A stretch of DNA of 16,762 bases, from NCBI GenBank assembly GCA_900757235.1, contig CAAENB010000142.1:1-16762 (forward strand), given 5' to 3'. Below are positions 1 through 6,607 of the stretch, in pieces. Every line of letters begins with the position of its first letter. Within the stretch, counting starts at the first letter, position 1. Source of the DNA: an uncultured Collinsella sp. Lineage in GTDB: Bacteria; Actinomycetota; Coriobacteriia; Coriobacteriales; Coriobacteriaceae. The notes beneath the pieces were generated by a model, which had not been told where the DNA came from, did no database searches, and was given only the letters and a program-made list of their open reading frames with translations. A program made the translations under genes and the position numbers.

Positions 1-3000
1 CCTCGCCCATGTTGTTGCACACCGAAAGCACCGTGCGGGCCTTGTCGGCCATGGTGCCGATGCGCTCGGGCGCCTCAAAGCGGCGGGACTTCTCGAGCAT
101 CTCCTCCACCGGCGTGCGCATCCAGTCCACCAGCTTGATGAGCGCCTGCATGCCCGCGCGCGTAGTGGGAGAGCTTCCCAGCTCGTCCTTCTGCAGCTCG
201 GCGTTGCTCATGGAGTACAGGAAGAAGTCGAGCAGGCCCGGCACCACGGCCTCGCAGCCCTCGCGCTCGATAACGTCGACCACGTGGTTGTTGGCCGTGG
301 GATGGAACTTGACCAAGATCTCGCCGACCACGCCCACGCGCGGCTTGGTGCCCTCGCCCACGAGCGGCATGGAGTCGAACGCGCGGATGGCCTCGCGGCA
401 CAGCTTGGTGTAGTTATGCCTGTTGAACTTGGGCGCCAGCTTGCGGGCGCGCGCCATGTACTCCTCGTAGAGTGCGTTCGCCGCACCGGGCGTTGCCTCG
501 TACGGGCGGCAACGATAGAGCATCTGCATCATCACGTCGCCAAAGAGCACCGCGTAGACTGCCTGCTTAAGCAGCGCCGGCGTAATCTTAAAGCCGGGGT
601 TGTCCTCGCCCAGCGCCACGGCCGAAAGCGAGATCACCGGGATCTCGGGGTGGCCGCTCTCGCGCAGGGCCTTGCGGATGAGCGCGATGTAGTTGGTGGC
701 ACGGCAGCCGCCGCCGGTCTGGCTGATAACCACGGCCGTCTTGGACAGATCGTACCTGCCGCTCTCGATGGCCTCCATAATCTGGCCCGTTACCAGGATC
801 GACGGGTAGCAAATGTCATTGTTCACGTAGCGCAGGCCGGCCTCGACGGCATCGTGATCGGTCGAGGGCAGCAGCTCCAAGTTGTAGCCGGCACCGCGGA
901 ACACCTCTTTGACCAGGTCAAAGTGGATCGGCGCCATCTGCGGGCACAGGATGGTGTAGCCCTCCTCGCGCATCTGCTCGGTAAAGGGCACCTTGGGCCA
1001 CGCGGTCGAAGCACTCTCGCGCTGAGCCTCAAACGTGTACTTGCGGCTCGCGAACGCGGGGGCATCCTTGGAGGGAGCCACCGGCGCGGCATCGCCCTGC
1101 TCGTAGGCCTCGCCCGCGGCCGTGGCCTCGGCCAGGCGCTCGGCCTCCTGGTCCTTAAGCGCGGCCATGAGCGAGCGGATGCGGATGCGCGCGGCACCCA
1201 GGTTGGATACCTCGTCGATCTTGAGCACGGTGTAGATCTTGCCGCTGGCTTCCAGAATCTCCTGCACCTGATCGGTGGTCAGGGCGTCCAGACCGCAGCC
1301 GAAAGAGTTGAGCTGGATCAGGTCCAGGTCGTTGCGCATCGTCACAAAACGGGCGACGGCGTACAGGCGGCTGTGGTACATCCACTGGTCGACGACGCGG
1401 ATGGGGCGCTCGGGCTTCACCAGATGCGCGAGCGAATCCTCGGTAAAGACCGCAAAGCCAAAGCTCGAGATAAGCTCAGGCAGGGCATGGTTGATCTCGG
1501 GGTCGTTATGGTAGGGACGACCGGCGAGCACGATGCCGTGACCGCCATGGTCCTCGACCCACTTAAGAGCCTCCTCGCCCATAGTCTGGATGTCCTCGTG
1601 GAAACGCGCATCGGCCTCAAAGGCGGCGTTGACGGCGGCATCGACCTCGGAGCGCGTGATCTTGGGTCCACGCACGCGACCGCGACCGGCTTGCGCATCG
1701 GCCACGCGGTCGACGGCGAGCACCTGGTACAGGCGGCGCTTGAGCTCGGTCTTGTCGTGATAGGGCACAAACGGGTACAGGAACTCGATGTTCTGCTCGC
1801 GAATCTCGTCGATATTGAGCGCCAGCGCCGTGGGGTAGCTCATGACGATGGGGCAGTTATAGCAGTTGCCGGCGGTCGGATCCTCCTTGCGCTCCCAGCG
1901 CACGCACGGCATCCAGATAAAGTCGACGTCGCGGTCGATAAGGTTCATCACGTGGCCGTGGCTCATCTTGGCCGGATAGCATACGCTCTCGGACGGCATG
2001 GACTCGATACCCGCCTGGTAGGTCTTCTTGCTCGACTGGTCGGACAACTGCACGCTAAAGCCCAGGCGCGTAAAGAACGCGTGCCAGAAGGGGTAGTTCT
2101 CGTACATGTTGAGCGCGCGCGGGATACCCACGGTGCCGCGCGGGGCCTCGTCGGGGCTCAGCACCTCGCGGTTAAAGAGCAGCTCGTTTTTCTTTTTGAA
2201 GAGGTTGGGGGCCTCGGTCTTCTGCTTTTTGTGGCCGGCACCCTTCTCGCAGCGGTTACCGGTAATGAAGCGCCTGCCGCCGCCAAAGTCGTTGACGGTG
2301 AGCTGGCAGTTGTTGGAGCAACGTCCGCAGCGGACGTGTTTTTGCGTCACGGTGAGGTGCGCGATATCCTCGGCAGAAAGAATGGTCGAGGTGCCGTCGG
2401 CGCCGGCGCGATCGCGGGCGAGCAGGGCCGCACCGTAGGCGCCCATGCAGCCGGCGATGTCGGGGCGCACGGCATGCACGCCGGTGAGCTGCTCAAACGC
2501 GCGCAGCGTGGCATCGGACATAAAGGTGCCACCCTGGACGATCACCTGACTGCCGATCTCCTTGGGGTCGCGCAGCTTAATGACCTTGAACAGGGCATTC
2601 TTGATGACAGAATAGGACAGGCCGGCCGCGATGTCGCCCACCGTGGCGCCTTCCTTTTGCGCCTGCTTGACGCGCGAGTTCATAAAGACCGTGCAGCGGC
2701 TGCCCAGGTCGACCGGGGCCTTGGCGTGGATGGCGGCATCGGCAAACGCGCGCACGTCCATGTCCATGGAGACAGCGAAACTCTCGATAAAGCTGCCGCA
2801 GCCCGACGAGCAGGCCTCGTTGAGCATGATGTGCTCGATGACACCGTCCTTGACGCGCAGGCACTTCATGTCCTGGCCGCCAATGTCCAGAATGAACTCG
2901 ACGCCGGGCAGGAACGCCTTGGCGCCGCGCAGGTGTGCGACAGTCTCGATCTCGCCGGAGTCGGCCTTGAGAGCCTCGATGAGCAGCGCCTCGCCGTAGC

Positions 3001-4384
3001 CCGTGGTGGTCACGTGGCCGATGGTGCAGCCCGCGGGAATGTGGTTGTAGAAATCGGCCATGATGACCTTGGCCGTGCCCAGGATGTCGCCGTTGTTGTT
3101 GCCGTACCAGGTGTGCAACAGCTGGCCGTCCTCGCCCACGAGTGCAGCCTTCATGGTGGTGGAACCGGCGTCGATGCCGATGAACACGCGGCCGGTGTAG
3201 CCGTCGAGCTTGCCCTTGGGGACGACTTCCTGGTCGTGGCGGGTTTTGAACTCAGCAAAGTCCTCGTCGGTGGCAAAGAGCGGATCCAGGCGCTCGACCT
3301 CGGCACCCTGCGTGTCGCCTAAGCTGTCGATAGCCTCGATGAGCTGCGGGAACGTGCTGAGCTTGTTGGACTCGTGCGCCATGGCGGCGCCGCTCGCCAC
3401 AAACAGGTGGGCGTTTTGGGGCACGATACGATGCTCCTCGTCCAGGTTGAGCGTGAGGTAGAAGCGATGGCGCAACTCGGAGAGATACTGCAGCGGGCCG
3501 CCCAGGAAGGCGACGTTACCGCGAATGGGACGGCCGCACGCCAGGCCCGAGATGGTCTGGGTCACGACGGCCTGGAAGATGGAAGCGGCGACGTCCTCGG
3601 GGCGGGCGCCCTCGTTGAGGAGCGGCTGCACGTCGGTCTTGGCAAAGACGCCGCAGCGACTGGCGATGGGATAGATGGTGGTGGCGTTGGCCGCGAGCTC
3701 GTTAAGGCCGCTCGCGTCGGTGTGCAGCAAGGTTGCCATCTGGTCGATGAACGCGCCCGTACCGCCGGCGCAGGTGCCGTTCATGCGCTGCTCGATACCG
3801 TTGTCAAAGTAGATGATCTTGGCGTCCTCGCCGCCCAGCTCGATGGCAACATCGGTGGCCGGGATGAGGGTCTCGACGGCACGCTTGCTGGCGATGACCT
3901 CCTGGACAAACTCCAGGCCGAGCCACTGAGATAGCAGCAGACCGCCCGAGCCGGTGATGGCGCAGGTCATCTGGGCCGTCGGCAGCACGGTCGCAGCGCC
4001 CTCGAACAGGTCGCGGGCGCAAGCGCGGACGTCGGTGTGGTGGCGCTGGTACTTGGCGTAGACAATCTGGTTGTCGTCGTTGAGCACAGCGAGCTTAACG
4101 GTGGTGGAGCCCACGTCGATGCCCAGGTGCAGGTTGCCGCGGGCGGCCTCGGGGTTGAAGATCGCGCCTTCGGGGGCCTGGGCGGCGGCTACGGGCTCAG
4201 CGGCGGTGGCGGGCTCGCTGACGACGGACGTCTCCCCTGCCACGTTCTTGGCATCGGCAACTGCCTCGGCAACTTTCTCGGCAGCCGCGGTCGCAGCCTT
4301 CTGCGCAGCGTCCACCACGGCGGGCGCGGCCTCGCGTGCGGCAGCGACCACACGGTCCTTGATGCCCTCGACGAGTTTGCTCAT
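1..4384 (-). CDS. Fused 2-hydroxyacyl-CoA dehydratase activase (tandem BadF/BcrA ATPase domains plus DUF2229-type region), C-terminus off the window
   Basis: At least 1461 residues are visible; the 3' end runs off the left edge. Residues 1-83 are an Ala/Lys/Glu-rich amphipathic helix-like extension. A first ASKHA ATPase domain starts with LGIDVGSTTVKLAV (about residue 87), and a second starts with FIGIDAGSTTMKAAL (about 401). Each keeps the two cysteines that hold the interface [4Fe-4S] cluster in HgdC-type activators (C205 and C244; C525 and C564). A four-Cys cluster follows (C686, C689, C693, C712), then a DUF2229/HgdB-like region. In the family, ATP-driven electron transfer activates a 2-hydroxyacyl-CoA dehydratase; the role of the giant fused forms is unproven. 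The ATG has a good ribosome site (AAGAGGAGAGACA) that overlaps the stop of the upstream tetR, so the two are one operon. No dehydratase subunits are visible here. Confidence 0.9.
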   Translation of the reverse strand, partial: MSKLVEGIKDRVVAAAREAAPAVVDAAQKAATAAAEKVAEAVADAKNVAGETSVVSEPATAAEPVAAAQAPEGAIFNPEAARGNLHLGIDVGSTTVKLAVLNDDNQIVYAKYQRHHTDVRACARDLFEGAATVLPTAQMTCAITGSGGLLLSQWLGLEFVQEVIASKRAVETLIPATDVAIELGGEDAKIIYFDNGIEQRMNGTCAGGTGAFIDQMATLLHTDASGLNELAANATTIYPIASRCGVFAKTDVQPLLNEGARPEDVAASIFQAVVTQTISGLACGRPIRGNVAFLGGPLQYLSELRHRFYLTLNLDEEHRIVPQNAHLFVASGAAMAHESNKLSTFPQLIEAIDSLGDTQGAEVERLDPLFATDEDFAEFKTRHDQEVVPKGKLDGYTGRVFIGIDAGSTTMKAALVGEDGQLLHTWYGNNNGDILGTAKVIMADFYNHIPAGCTIGHVTTTGYGEALLIEALKADSGEIETVAHLRGAKAFLPGVEFILDIGGQDMKCLRVKDGVIEHIMLNEACSSGCGSFIESFAVSMDMDVRAFADAAIHAKAPVDLGSRCTVFMNSRVKQAQKEGATVGDIAAGLSYSVIKNALFKVIKLRDPKEIGSQVIVQGGTFMSDATLRAFEQLTGVHAVRPDIAGCMGAYGAALLARDRAGADGTSTILSAEDIAHLTVTQKHVRCGRCSNNCQLTVNDFGGGRRFITGNRCEKGAGHKKQKTEAPNLFKKKNELLFNREVLSPDEAPRGTVGIPRALNMYENYPFWHAFFTRLGFSVQLSDQSSKKTYQAGIESMPSESVCYPAKMSHGHVMNLIDRDVDFIWMPCVRWERKEDPTAGNCYNCPIVMSYPTALALNIDEIREQNIEFLYPFVPYHDKTELKRRLYQVLAVDRVADAQAGRGRVRGPKITRSEVDAAVNAAFEADARFHEDIQTMGEEALKWVEDHGGHGIVLAGRPYHNDPEINHALPELISSFGFAVFTEDSLAHLVKPERPIRVVDQWMYHSRLYAVARFVTMRNDLDLIQLNSFGCGLDALTTDQVQEILEASGKIYTVLKIDEVSNLGAARIRIRSLMAALKDQEAERLAEATAAGEAYEQGDAAPVAPSKDAPAFASRKYTFEAQRESASTAWPKVPFTEQMREEGYTILCPQMAPIHFDLVKEVFRGAGYNLELLPSTDHDAVEAGLRYVNNDICYPSILVTGQIMEAIESGRYDLSKTAVVISQTGGGCRATNYIALIRKALRESGHPEIPVISLSAVALGEDNPGFKITPALLKQAVYAVLFGDVMMQMLYRCRPYEATPGAANALYEEYMARARKLAPKFNRHNYTKLCREAIRAFDSMPLVGEGTKPRVGVVGEILVKFHPTANNHVVDVIEREGCEAVVPGLLDFFLYSMSNAELQKDELGSSPTTRAGMQALIKLVDWMRTPVEEMLEKSRRFEAPERIGTMADKARTVLSVCNNMGE

Positions 4385-4395
4385 TGTCTCTCCTC

Positions 4396-5106
4396 TTAGT
4401 TGTTGGACTCGACGGTTGCAGCGGTGTCGGCCGCGTCCTCGAGCTGCAAGTTCAATAGCTTCATGCCGTATTCCGGCACGTTGATATCGATGGGTTGGCC
4501 ATACAGGTCGCCGGGGCGCACAAAAGCGAGCACCGTCATAATGCGCGCCATGGCCTCGGGCGATTCGGTGAGCCCACGCTCAAACCAGCGCTGAATCAGG
4601 CCGACCTCGGCACTCACGACGTAGGTGACGTAGTAGTCAAAGAATGTGCCCAGCGCTAGGCCCAAAATGCCCGTCTGCGCACGCGGCACCACAGCCTCAC
4701 GCGCTGTGTCGATGATCCTTTTAATGAAGGCCTGGTCGCCGCCCGGACCCAGCAGCGCACCGATTAAGTCGCGGTTGGCCGCAAGATAACGCAGCAGCTC
4801 AACCGAACCGGGCGCCGGCTCAAGCTCATCGATGTTGTGATAGAGATCAGGCAGCTGAGCTGCGGTGATGAGCTCAATGCGCTCACGGATCTCGGCCAGC
4901 AAGCCGTCCTCGATTTGATTGATAAAGTCGGGAATATCGCGATAGTGCGAATAGAACGTGCGGCGCGTAAGGCCAGCACGCTCGGTGAGCGACGCGACAT
5001 TAATGCGCGAAAGGTCGCCGCTTTCGGCAAGCTCGCTGGCAAGTGCCTGGCGAAGGGCACGCTGCGAGCGAAGGGACCGGCGGTCGCATTTCTCGAGCTG
5101 GGACAA
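4396..5106 (-). CDS. TetR/AcrR-family transcriptional regulator
   Basis: This 236-residue protein has an N-terminal TetR helix-turn-helix at about residues 35-58 (VASLTERAGLTRRTFYSHY) and a poorly conserved C-terminal ligand and dimer domain. I chose the TTG start at 5106 because AAGGAGG lies four bases upstream and there is no in-frame ATG before the HTH. Its stop is 11 bases from the ATG of the activase gene, so it is almost certainly cotranscribed with and likely controls that gene. Two short palindromes centred 21 bp apart lie just upstream and are plausible operators for autoregulation. The ligand is unknown. Confidence 0.88.
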   Translation of the reverse strand: MSQLEKCDRRSLRSQRALRQALASELAESGDLSRINVASLTERAGLTRRTFYSHYRDIPDFINQIEDGLLAEIRERIELITAAQLPDLYHNIDELEPAPGSVELLRYLAANRDLIGALLGPGGDQAFIKRIIDTAREAVVPRAQTGILGLALGTFFDYYVTYVVSAEVGLIQRWFERGLTESPEAMARIMTVLAFVRPGDLYGQPIDINVPEYGMKLLNLQLEDAADTAATVESNN

Positions 5107-5137
5107 GCGTCCTCCTTGTTACTCAGCCTGTGCGCTA

Positions 5138-5170
5138 TTGCACAGTGCGAGTATTATTGCACACCGTGTG
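5138..5170. promoter_or_regulatory. Candidate paired operators upstream of the TetR-activase operon
   Basis: Two palindromes with single-base centres are visible: GCACAGTGC at 5140-5148 and CACACCGTGTG at 5160-5170. Both are preceded by ATT, giving ATTGCACA in each. Their centres (5144 and 5165) are 21 bp apart, two helical turns, so two dimers could bind one face of the DNA. They lie 34-64 bases upstream of the TTG start, where a promoter would be. That this TetR binds them is inference. Confidence 0.45.
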
Positions 5171-5194
5171 TACCAACACGTAAAGGCAATATTT

Positions 5195-5230
5195 GGGATG
5201 TGACAAAGGGCAGCCCCTTTGTCACATCCC
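5195..5230. repeat. REP-like hairpin, copy 1 (TGTGACAAAGGG family)
   Basis: A perfect 16-bp stem (GGGATGTGACAAAGGG with its complement) closes a four-base loop. The TGTGACAAAGGG core recurs as a hairpin at 5606-5634, so the two copies bracket the small-peptide locus. It could act as a bidirectional terminator or be a REP-type element. Confidence 0.8.
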
Positions 5231-5257
5231 GCCTGGCTTTTGGAGCGGCATTACCGA

Positions 5258-5286
5258 TTGTCCAAAATGTCATTCGTGGGTAGAAT
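5258..5286 (+). promoter_or_regulatory. Candidate promoter for an RNA antisense to the small-peptide gene
   Basis: TTGTCC, a 17-base spacer and TAGAAT form a good sigma-70-type promoter pointing right. Transcription would start near 5293 and run into the 3' end of the convergent peptide gene. No coding region follows on this strand, which fits a noncoding product. Confidence 0.55.
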
Positions 5287-5292
5287 AGTGTC

Positions 5293-5378
5293 GACGGCAG
5301 CCCAAGTTGTAGCTGGCTGGGCAGCGCCGTTGTTTGCATTAGGGGGTCAACGCCTTAGCGGCGGCGACCCCTTCTGTT
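5293..5378 (+). ncRNA. Putative antisense RNA (type I antitoxin candidate)
   Basis: The predicted transcript starts just after the 5258-5286 promoter. It can fold as a leader stem (CGGCAGCCCA near 5294 pairing with TGGGCAGCGCCG near 5318). It then reaches a GC-rich hairpin at 5343-5371 followed by TTCTGTT, a weak terminator. It would overlap the last codons and 3' untranslated region of the convergent peptide message, like RatA against txpA in Bacillus subtilis. Existence and ends are inferred from promoter and folding only. Confidence 0.4.
5343..5371. terminator. GC-rich hairpin shared by peptide mRNA and antisense RNA
   Basis: GGGGTC at 5343-5348 pairs with GACCCC at 5366-5371, and GCC with GGC inside, with a three-base bulge. 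It contains the stop codon of the peptide gene. The U-run is weak on the plus strand and absent on the minus strand, so terminator strength is uncertain. Confidence 0.4.
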
Positions 5379-5480
5379 GCGCTTCGAACGCTGCTTGAGT
5401 GCCTCGGAAAGGCCGACAAGCGCCGTGAAGAACGAGACCAAAGCGGTCAGAAGTCTCACGAAATCAATCAAATCGGTCAT
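5355..5480 (-). CDS. 41-residue hydrophobic peptide with basic tail, toxin-like
   Basis: The reading frame MTDLIDFVRLLTALVSFFTA, then LVGLSEALKQRSKRNRRGRRR, ends in TAA. Residues 8-28 form one probable membrane helix; the last 12 residues are almost all Lys/Arg, a shape shared by type I toxins and other small membrane peptides. A near-perfect ribosome site (GGGAGGTGATG) sits eight bases before the ATG at 5480. In-frame starts at 5486 and 5489 are too close to it. The gene has a LexA-like box in its promoter region, a hairpin that can hide the ribosome site, and a convergent promoter that would make an antisense RNA. I do not recognise a named family; a toxin role is inference. Short size would make most gene callers miss it. 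Confidence 0.65.
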   Translation of the reverse strand: MTDLIDFVRLLTALVSFFTALVGLSEALKQRSKRNRRGRRR

Positions 5481-5488
5481 GGGCATCA

Positions 5489-5506
5489 CCTCCCATCAAA
5501 TGGAGG
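5489..5506 (-). promoter_or_regulatory. Hairpin sequestering the Shine-Dalgarno of the small peptide
   Basis: In the message, CCTCCAT pairs with ATGGGAGG across a TTG loop, with one bulged G. This covers the entire Shine-Dalgarno. Sequestered ribosome sites are typical of type I toxin messages. Confidence 0.5.
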
Positions 5507-5544
5507 GCGCTGCCCGGCACATGGAACTGCCGTCAACGATACCG

Positions 5545-5592
5545 ATTCTACCAGAGCCTAGTTATATATACGAATATATGTTCGTATTCCAA
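5545..5592 (-). promoter_or_regulatory. Promoter region of the small-peptide gene
   Basis: Two minus-strand promoters are possible. One is TTGGAA (5592-5587), an 18-base spacer and TATATA (5568-5563), with the LexA-like box in the spacer. The other has TAGAAT (5550-5545) as its -10, with a weak TTCGTA 18 bases upstream that overlaps the box. Either way the palindrome would block polymerase. The leader would be about 55-75 bases. Confidence 0.5.
5571..5584. promoter_or_regulatory. LexA/SOS-like box
   Basis: On the minus strand the site reads CGAACATATATTCG, one base from the Gram-positive SOS consensus form CGAACATATGTTCG. It is the core of a perfect inverted repeat with seven-base arms (5568-5574 and 5581-5587). 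It overlaps the promoter elements of the 41-residue peptide. LexA binding is inference. Confidence 0.55.
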
Positions 5593-5605
5593 GCACACAG
5601 GCCCC

Positions 5606-5634
5606 TGTGACAAAGGGGCTGTCCCTTTGTCACA
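5606..5634. repeat. REP-like hairpin, copy 2 (TGTGACAAAGGG family)
   Basis: TGTGACAAAGGG at 5606-5617 pairs perfectly with 5623-5634 across five bases. It touches the stop codon of the HAD gene (5635-5637), so it probably also ends that transcript. Confidence 0.8.
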
Positions 5635-6498
5635 TTATTCGATGACGGTGCGGGAGTTTTGCTTGCGCATGGTGGCGAGCATGTGTTTGGGGACGGCATG
5701 GACCATGCAGCTGCCGATGGTCACGCTCGCGGCGGCCTTAGCTGCATCGCTTGCGTTTTTGGTCGCGTAGCTGTGGTGGAAACGCTTGAGCATGGCGATG
5801 TCGTTGCCGCCGTCTCCATAGACCGCGACCTCGTCCTCGGCAATGCCGTAGTAACCCGCCAGCCAGGCCACGCTCTCGCCCTTGTTGCATGCCGCGTCCG
5901 TGATCTCGAACATCACCGGATCGAACGGCGCGTTGACCACATGGTCCGAGCGTTCGGCAAGATAGGCCTTAAGGTCACGCTCCAGCTCGGGCGAGGTCAC
6001 GCGACAATTGATCTTGCATACATCGTGGCGCAGGATGTCACCGATCGACTGGTCGAAATACTGCTCCTCGTGATACCCACCGCGCGCACGCATGCCGCGC
6101 ATCACAATACGCTTGATGGGGCTGTCCTTTTTAAAGCCCGCCTGATGCATCTCGAACGAACCGCTCGAGTACATGCCATCGGGCGTGGAACAATCAAAGC
6201 AAATGTCCGGGAACGCCTTGAGCAGTTCCTCAGTGACCTGCGGATCGATGGTCCAAGTCTTGAGCACCTCGCCATGGCTGTCGCGCACGATGGATCCATT
6301 GGAGCAGCAGGCGTCAAGCGCCAGGCCCGTAAAGCCATGCTCGCCGATCGGCAACGTCGATCGTCCAGTCGCGGGAACCACGTGCAGGCCAGCCTCAGTC
6401 AGCTCGCGAATGGCGCGGCGGATGGTCCCATCCGCCTCGTGCAGGGCGTTCAGCAGCGTTCCGTCTAAGTCACTCGCGAACATCTTGATCATGGACAT
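5635..6498 (-). CDS. Cof-type HAD-IIB family phosphatase
   Basis: The 287-residue protein has HAD motif I DLDGTLL (Asp10 nucleophile, Asp12), motif II in ATGRS, a motif III Lys in the KGESVAWLAGYYGI segment, and motif IV GDGGNDIAML. The large cap between motifs II and III is that of the HAD-IIB (Cof) class. These enzymes dephosphorylate sugar phosphates, nucleotides or pyridoxal phosphate in the cytosol; the substrate cannot be read from sequence. I chose ATG at 6498 (MSMIKMFASDLDG); ATG at 6492 is also possible. A frame open upstream to 6585 adds a non-conserved basic stretch and is not supported. The start region is half of a perfect 18-bp inverted repeat, described separately. Confidence 0.9.
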   Translation of the reverse strand: MSMIKMFASDLDGTLLNALHEADGTIRRAIRELTEAGLHVVPATGRSTLPIGEHGFTGLALDACCSNGSIVRDSHGEVLKTWTIDPQVTEELLKAFPDICFDCSTPDGMYSSGSFEMHQAGFKKDSPIKRIVMRGMRARGGYHEEQYFDQSIGDILRHDVCKINCRVTSPELERDLKAYLAERSDHVVNAPFDPVMFEITDAACNKGESVAWLAGYYGIAEDEVAVYGDGGNDIAMLKRFHHSYATKNASDAAKAAASVTIGSCMVHAVPKHMLATMRKQNSRTVIE

Positions 6499-6546
6499 GC
6501 CTCTCCTTCGTCTGCCCGATATTGTAAACGAAGGAGAGGCATGTCC
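6493..6546. repeat. Perfect 18-bp inverted repeat spanning the HAD start site
   Basis: The arm at 6493-6510 holds the ribosome site and start codon of the HAD gene. It is exactly complementary to 6529-6546, with an 18-base spacer. In a read-through message from the exporter gene upstream, this hairpin would bury the ribosome site and ATG. Confidence 0.85.
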
Positions 6547-6548
6547 AA
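6521..6548 (-). promoter_or_regulatory. Candidate promoter for the HAD gene inside the inverted repeat
   Basis: On the minus strand TTGGAC (6548-6543), 16 bases and TACAAT (6526-6521) are seen. The start site would be near 6514, between the arms, so a local transcript lacks the upstream arm and leaves the ribosome site open. Confidence 0.5.
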
Positions 6549-6607
6549 ACAATGCCGTCCCGGCGCGGCGTACCACCGCCTTCACAAATTCACGGTGCCC
6601 CAGCGCG

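Noticed and set aside
284..3322. A 1012-codon open frame on the plus strand opposite the activase
   Set aside because: It lies wholly antisense to a clear conserved gene. It is a by-product of GC-rich codon use, and its translation is low-complexity with no recognisable domain.
5377..5610. 77-codon plus-strand frame across the small-peptide locus
   Set aside because: It has no ribosome site, ends inside the REP-like hairpin, and the minus-strand peptide explains the region better.
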